Source: Actinomycetota bacterium (lineage in GTDB: Bacteria > Actinomycetota > Actinomycetes > Nanopelagicales > Nanopelagicaceae). From it: 5,903 nt of DNA. Below the pieces are notes generated by a model. It was given only the letters and a program-made list of their open reading frames with translations. It did not search any database and had not been told where the DNA came from. The first letter of the stretch is position 1. Every line of letters starts with the position of its first letter. The stretch spans positions 1 through 5,903 of the forward strand of contig SXMA01000055.1 in assembly GCA_005777515.1 (NCBI GenBank). Reading direction: 5' to 3'. The position numbers were made by a program, and so were the translations under genes. This document shows positions 5,193-5,903 of the stretch, in pieces.

Positions 5193-5903
5193 CACCGACG
5201 TTTCTTAGTTGCGCTCTTCTTACTTGGAGCTTTCTTTGCTGAACTCTTGGCTTCACCATTTTTCGCAGCGCTAATCTTTGCTGCCACCTTGGCATCCGCA
5301 CTTGGTGTGCCATCTGCAGAAATTGCAGAGACAACCTGCTTTTGCAGCTCTGCTAGTCGATTAAATGCGCTCTCCAGCCTCTGCCTAGATTGAGAAATTG
5401 CATTTTCGGCTGAATCAAGTGATTGACTCTGAATTCGATAGAGACGCTCTGCCTCTGAGATAACTCCAGCAAGCCAGTTTCTATACTCTGAAACTTCAGT
5501 GCTTGCCTCAAGGATTAAGCGATCTGCCTCTCTCTTGGCAGTAGCTGTGATTGCCCCGCCTTCGCGCTTCTTGCTCGTAAGAAGATCTTCTGCTTCAGAA
5601 GTTGCTTGTGAGAGAATATCCGAGGCATCACTCTCTGCTGCTTCAATGTATTTACGACCGCGCGACTCGGCTTGAGAGAGAAGTGATTTAGCTTTTGCTT
5701 CAGCTTGTTCTAAGGTTGAACTTGCTAGTTTCTTACTCTCGTTTAAGACTTTCTCAGCACTGGAGTTTGCTTTAGCTTCGCGCTGTTGAGCGGTGCGAAT
5801 AATCGACATCGCAGTCTCGGTTGCCAGAATTTCAAACTCTTCCTTGCTTAGCCCTGTGATGTCGCGGCGGGAACGAAGATCGTTCAACTGGGATTCAAGT
5901 TCA
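5192..5903 (-). CDS. Coiled-coil protein with basic Lys/Ala/Ser tail (DivIVA/Scy-like style), 5' end outside the window
   Basis: A long helical protein whose reading frame is open to the right edge: before the TTG at 5887 it continues as ELESQ, so the TTG is internal and the N-terminus is missing. Over some 190 residues it is rich in Ala, Glu, Lys, Ser and Gln, with repeated AEAKAKSLLSQAESRG-like blocks typical of extended coiled coils. It has no cysteine, no membrane helix and no visible catalytic motif. Actinobacterial cytoskeletal proteins (DivIVA/Wag31, Scy, FilP) look like this, and a DivIVA-type N-terminal membrane-binding motif may lie beyond the edge; that is inference. F-ATPase b-subunit-like coiled coils look similar, but there is no ATP synthase context. 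The last 25 or so residues form a basic tail (SSAKKAPSKKSATKKRR) resembling the histone-like end of the 2642 protein. The stop overlaps the acyltransferase start, so the two are cotranscribed. Confidence 0.85.
   Translation of the reverse strand, partial: ELESQLNDLRSRRDITGLSKEEFEILATETAMSIIRTAQQREAKANSSAEKVLNESKKLASSTLEQAEAKAKSLLSQAESRGRKYIEAAESDASDILSQATSEAEDLLTSKKREGGAITATAKREADRLILEASTEVSEYRNWLAGVISEAERLYRIQSQSLDSAENAISQSRQRLESAFNRLAELQKQVVSAISADGTPSADAKVAAKISAAKNGEAKSSAKKAPSKKSATKKRR

Noticed and set aside
5166..5393. Plus-strand open frame of 75 codons opposite the coiled-coil tail
   Set aside because: Antisense of Lys/Ala-rich codons giving a falsely hydrophobic peptide; no ribosome binding site.

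Overview
The window looks like a piece of a low- to mid-GC actinobacterial chromosome. A freshwater planktonic lineage of the acI / Nanopelagicales ('Ca. Planktophila') type is my best guess, but this is inference. The evidence is the gene order murI-rph-rdgB, which is familiar from Actinobacteria including mycobacteria; the start of a probable microbial rhodopsin gene at the left edge; frequent GTG starts; lysine/alanine-rich histone-like tails; and a base composition that looks mid-40s % GC by eye. No mobile element, CRISPR array, tRNA or rRNA was seen.

Layout. Positions 1-88 (minus) hold the first 29 codons of a membrane protein that reads like helix A of an actinorhodopsin; it has a strong ribosome binding site and runs off the left edge. 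Positions 89-360 are a divergent intergenic region with a GC-rich half containing direct repeats and a bulged hairpin, then an AT-rich half with two T7 tracts, a possible promoter and a second hairpin. On the plus strand, murI (glutamate racemase), rph (RNase PH) and rdgB (XTP/dITP pyrophosphatase) follow with gaps of 24 and 6 bases and probably form one operon. After a gap of about 100 bases comes a separate plus-strand gene (2642-3394) for an unusual single-pass membrane protein: a histone H1-like basic N-terminus, one membrane helix, an acidic linker and a fibronectin-III-like outer domain. A terminator at about 3411-3445 closes this side and also serves the convergent minus-strand unit.

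The minus-strand unit, read from right to left, is a long coiled-coil protein with a basic Lys/Ala/Ser tail (5' end outside the window), followed without a gap by an OafA/OatA-type membrane acyltransferase with a C-terminal SGNH domain. Their stop and start codons overlap, so they are probably translationally coupled.

How the genes work together. MurI supplies D-glutamate for peptidoglycan, Rph trims RNA 3' ends and RdgB cleans the nucleotide pool: a housekeeping cluster. The right half is about the cell envelope: a surface O-acyltransferase, a coiled-coil protein of the DivIVA/Scy-like style, and a membrane-anchored protein with a DNA-binding-like tail. The two basic-tailed proteins, one membrane-anchored and one coiled-coil, are the least explained and most interesting content.
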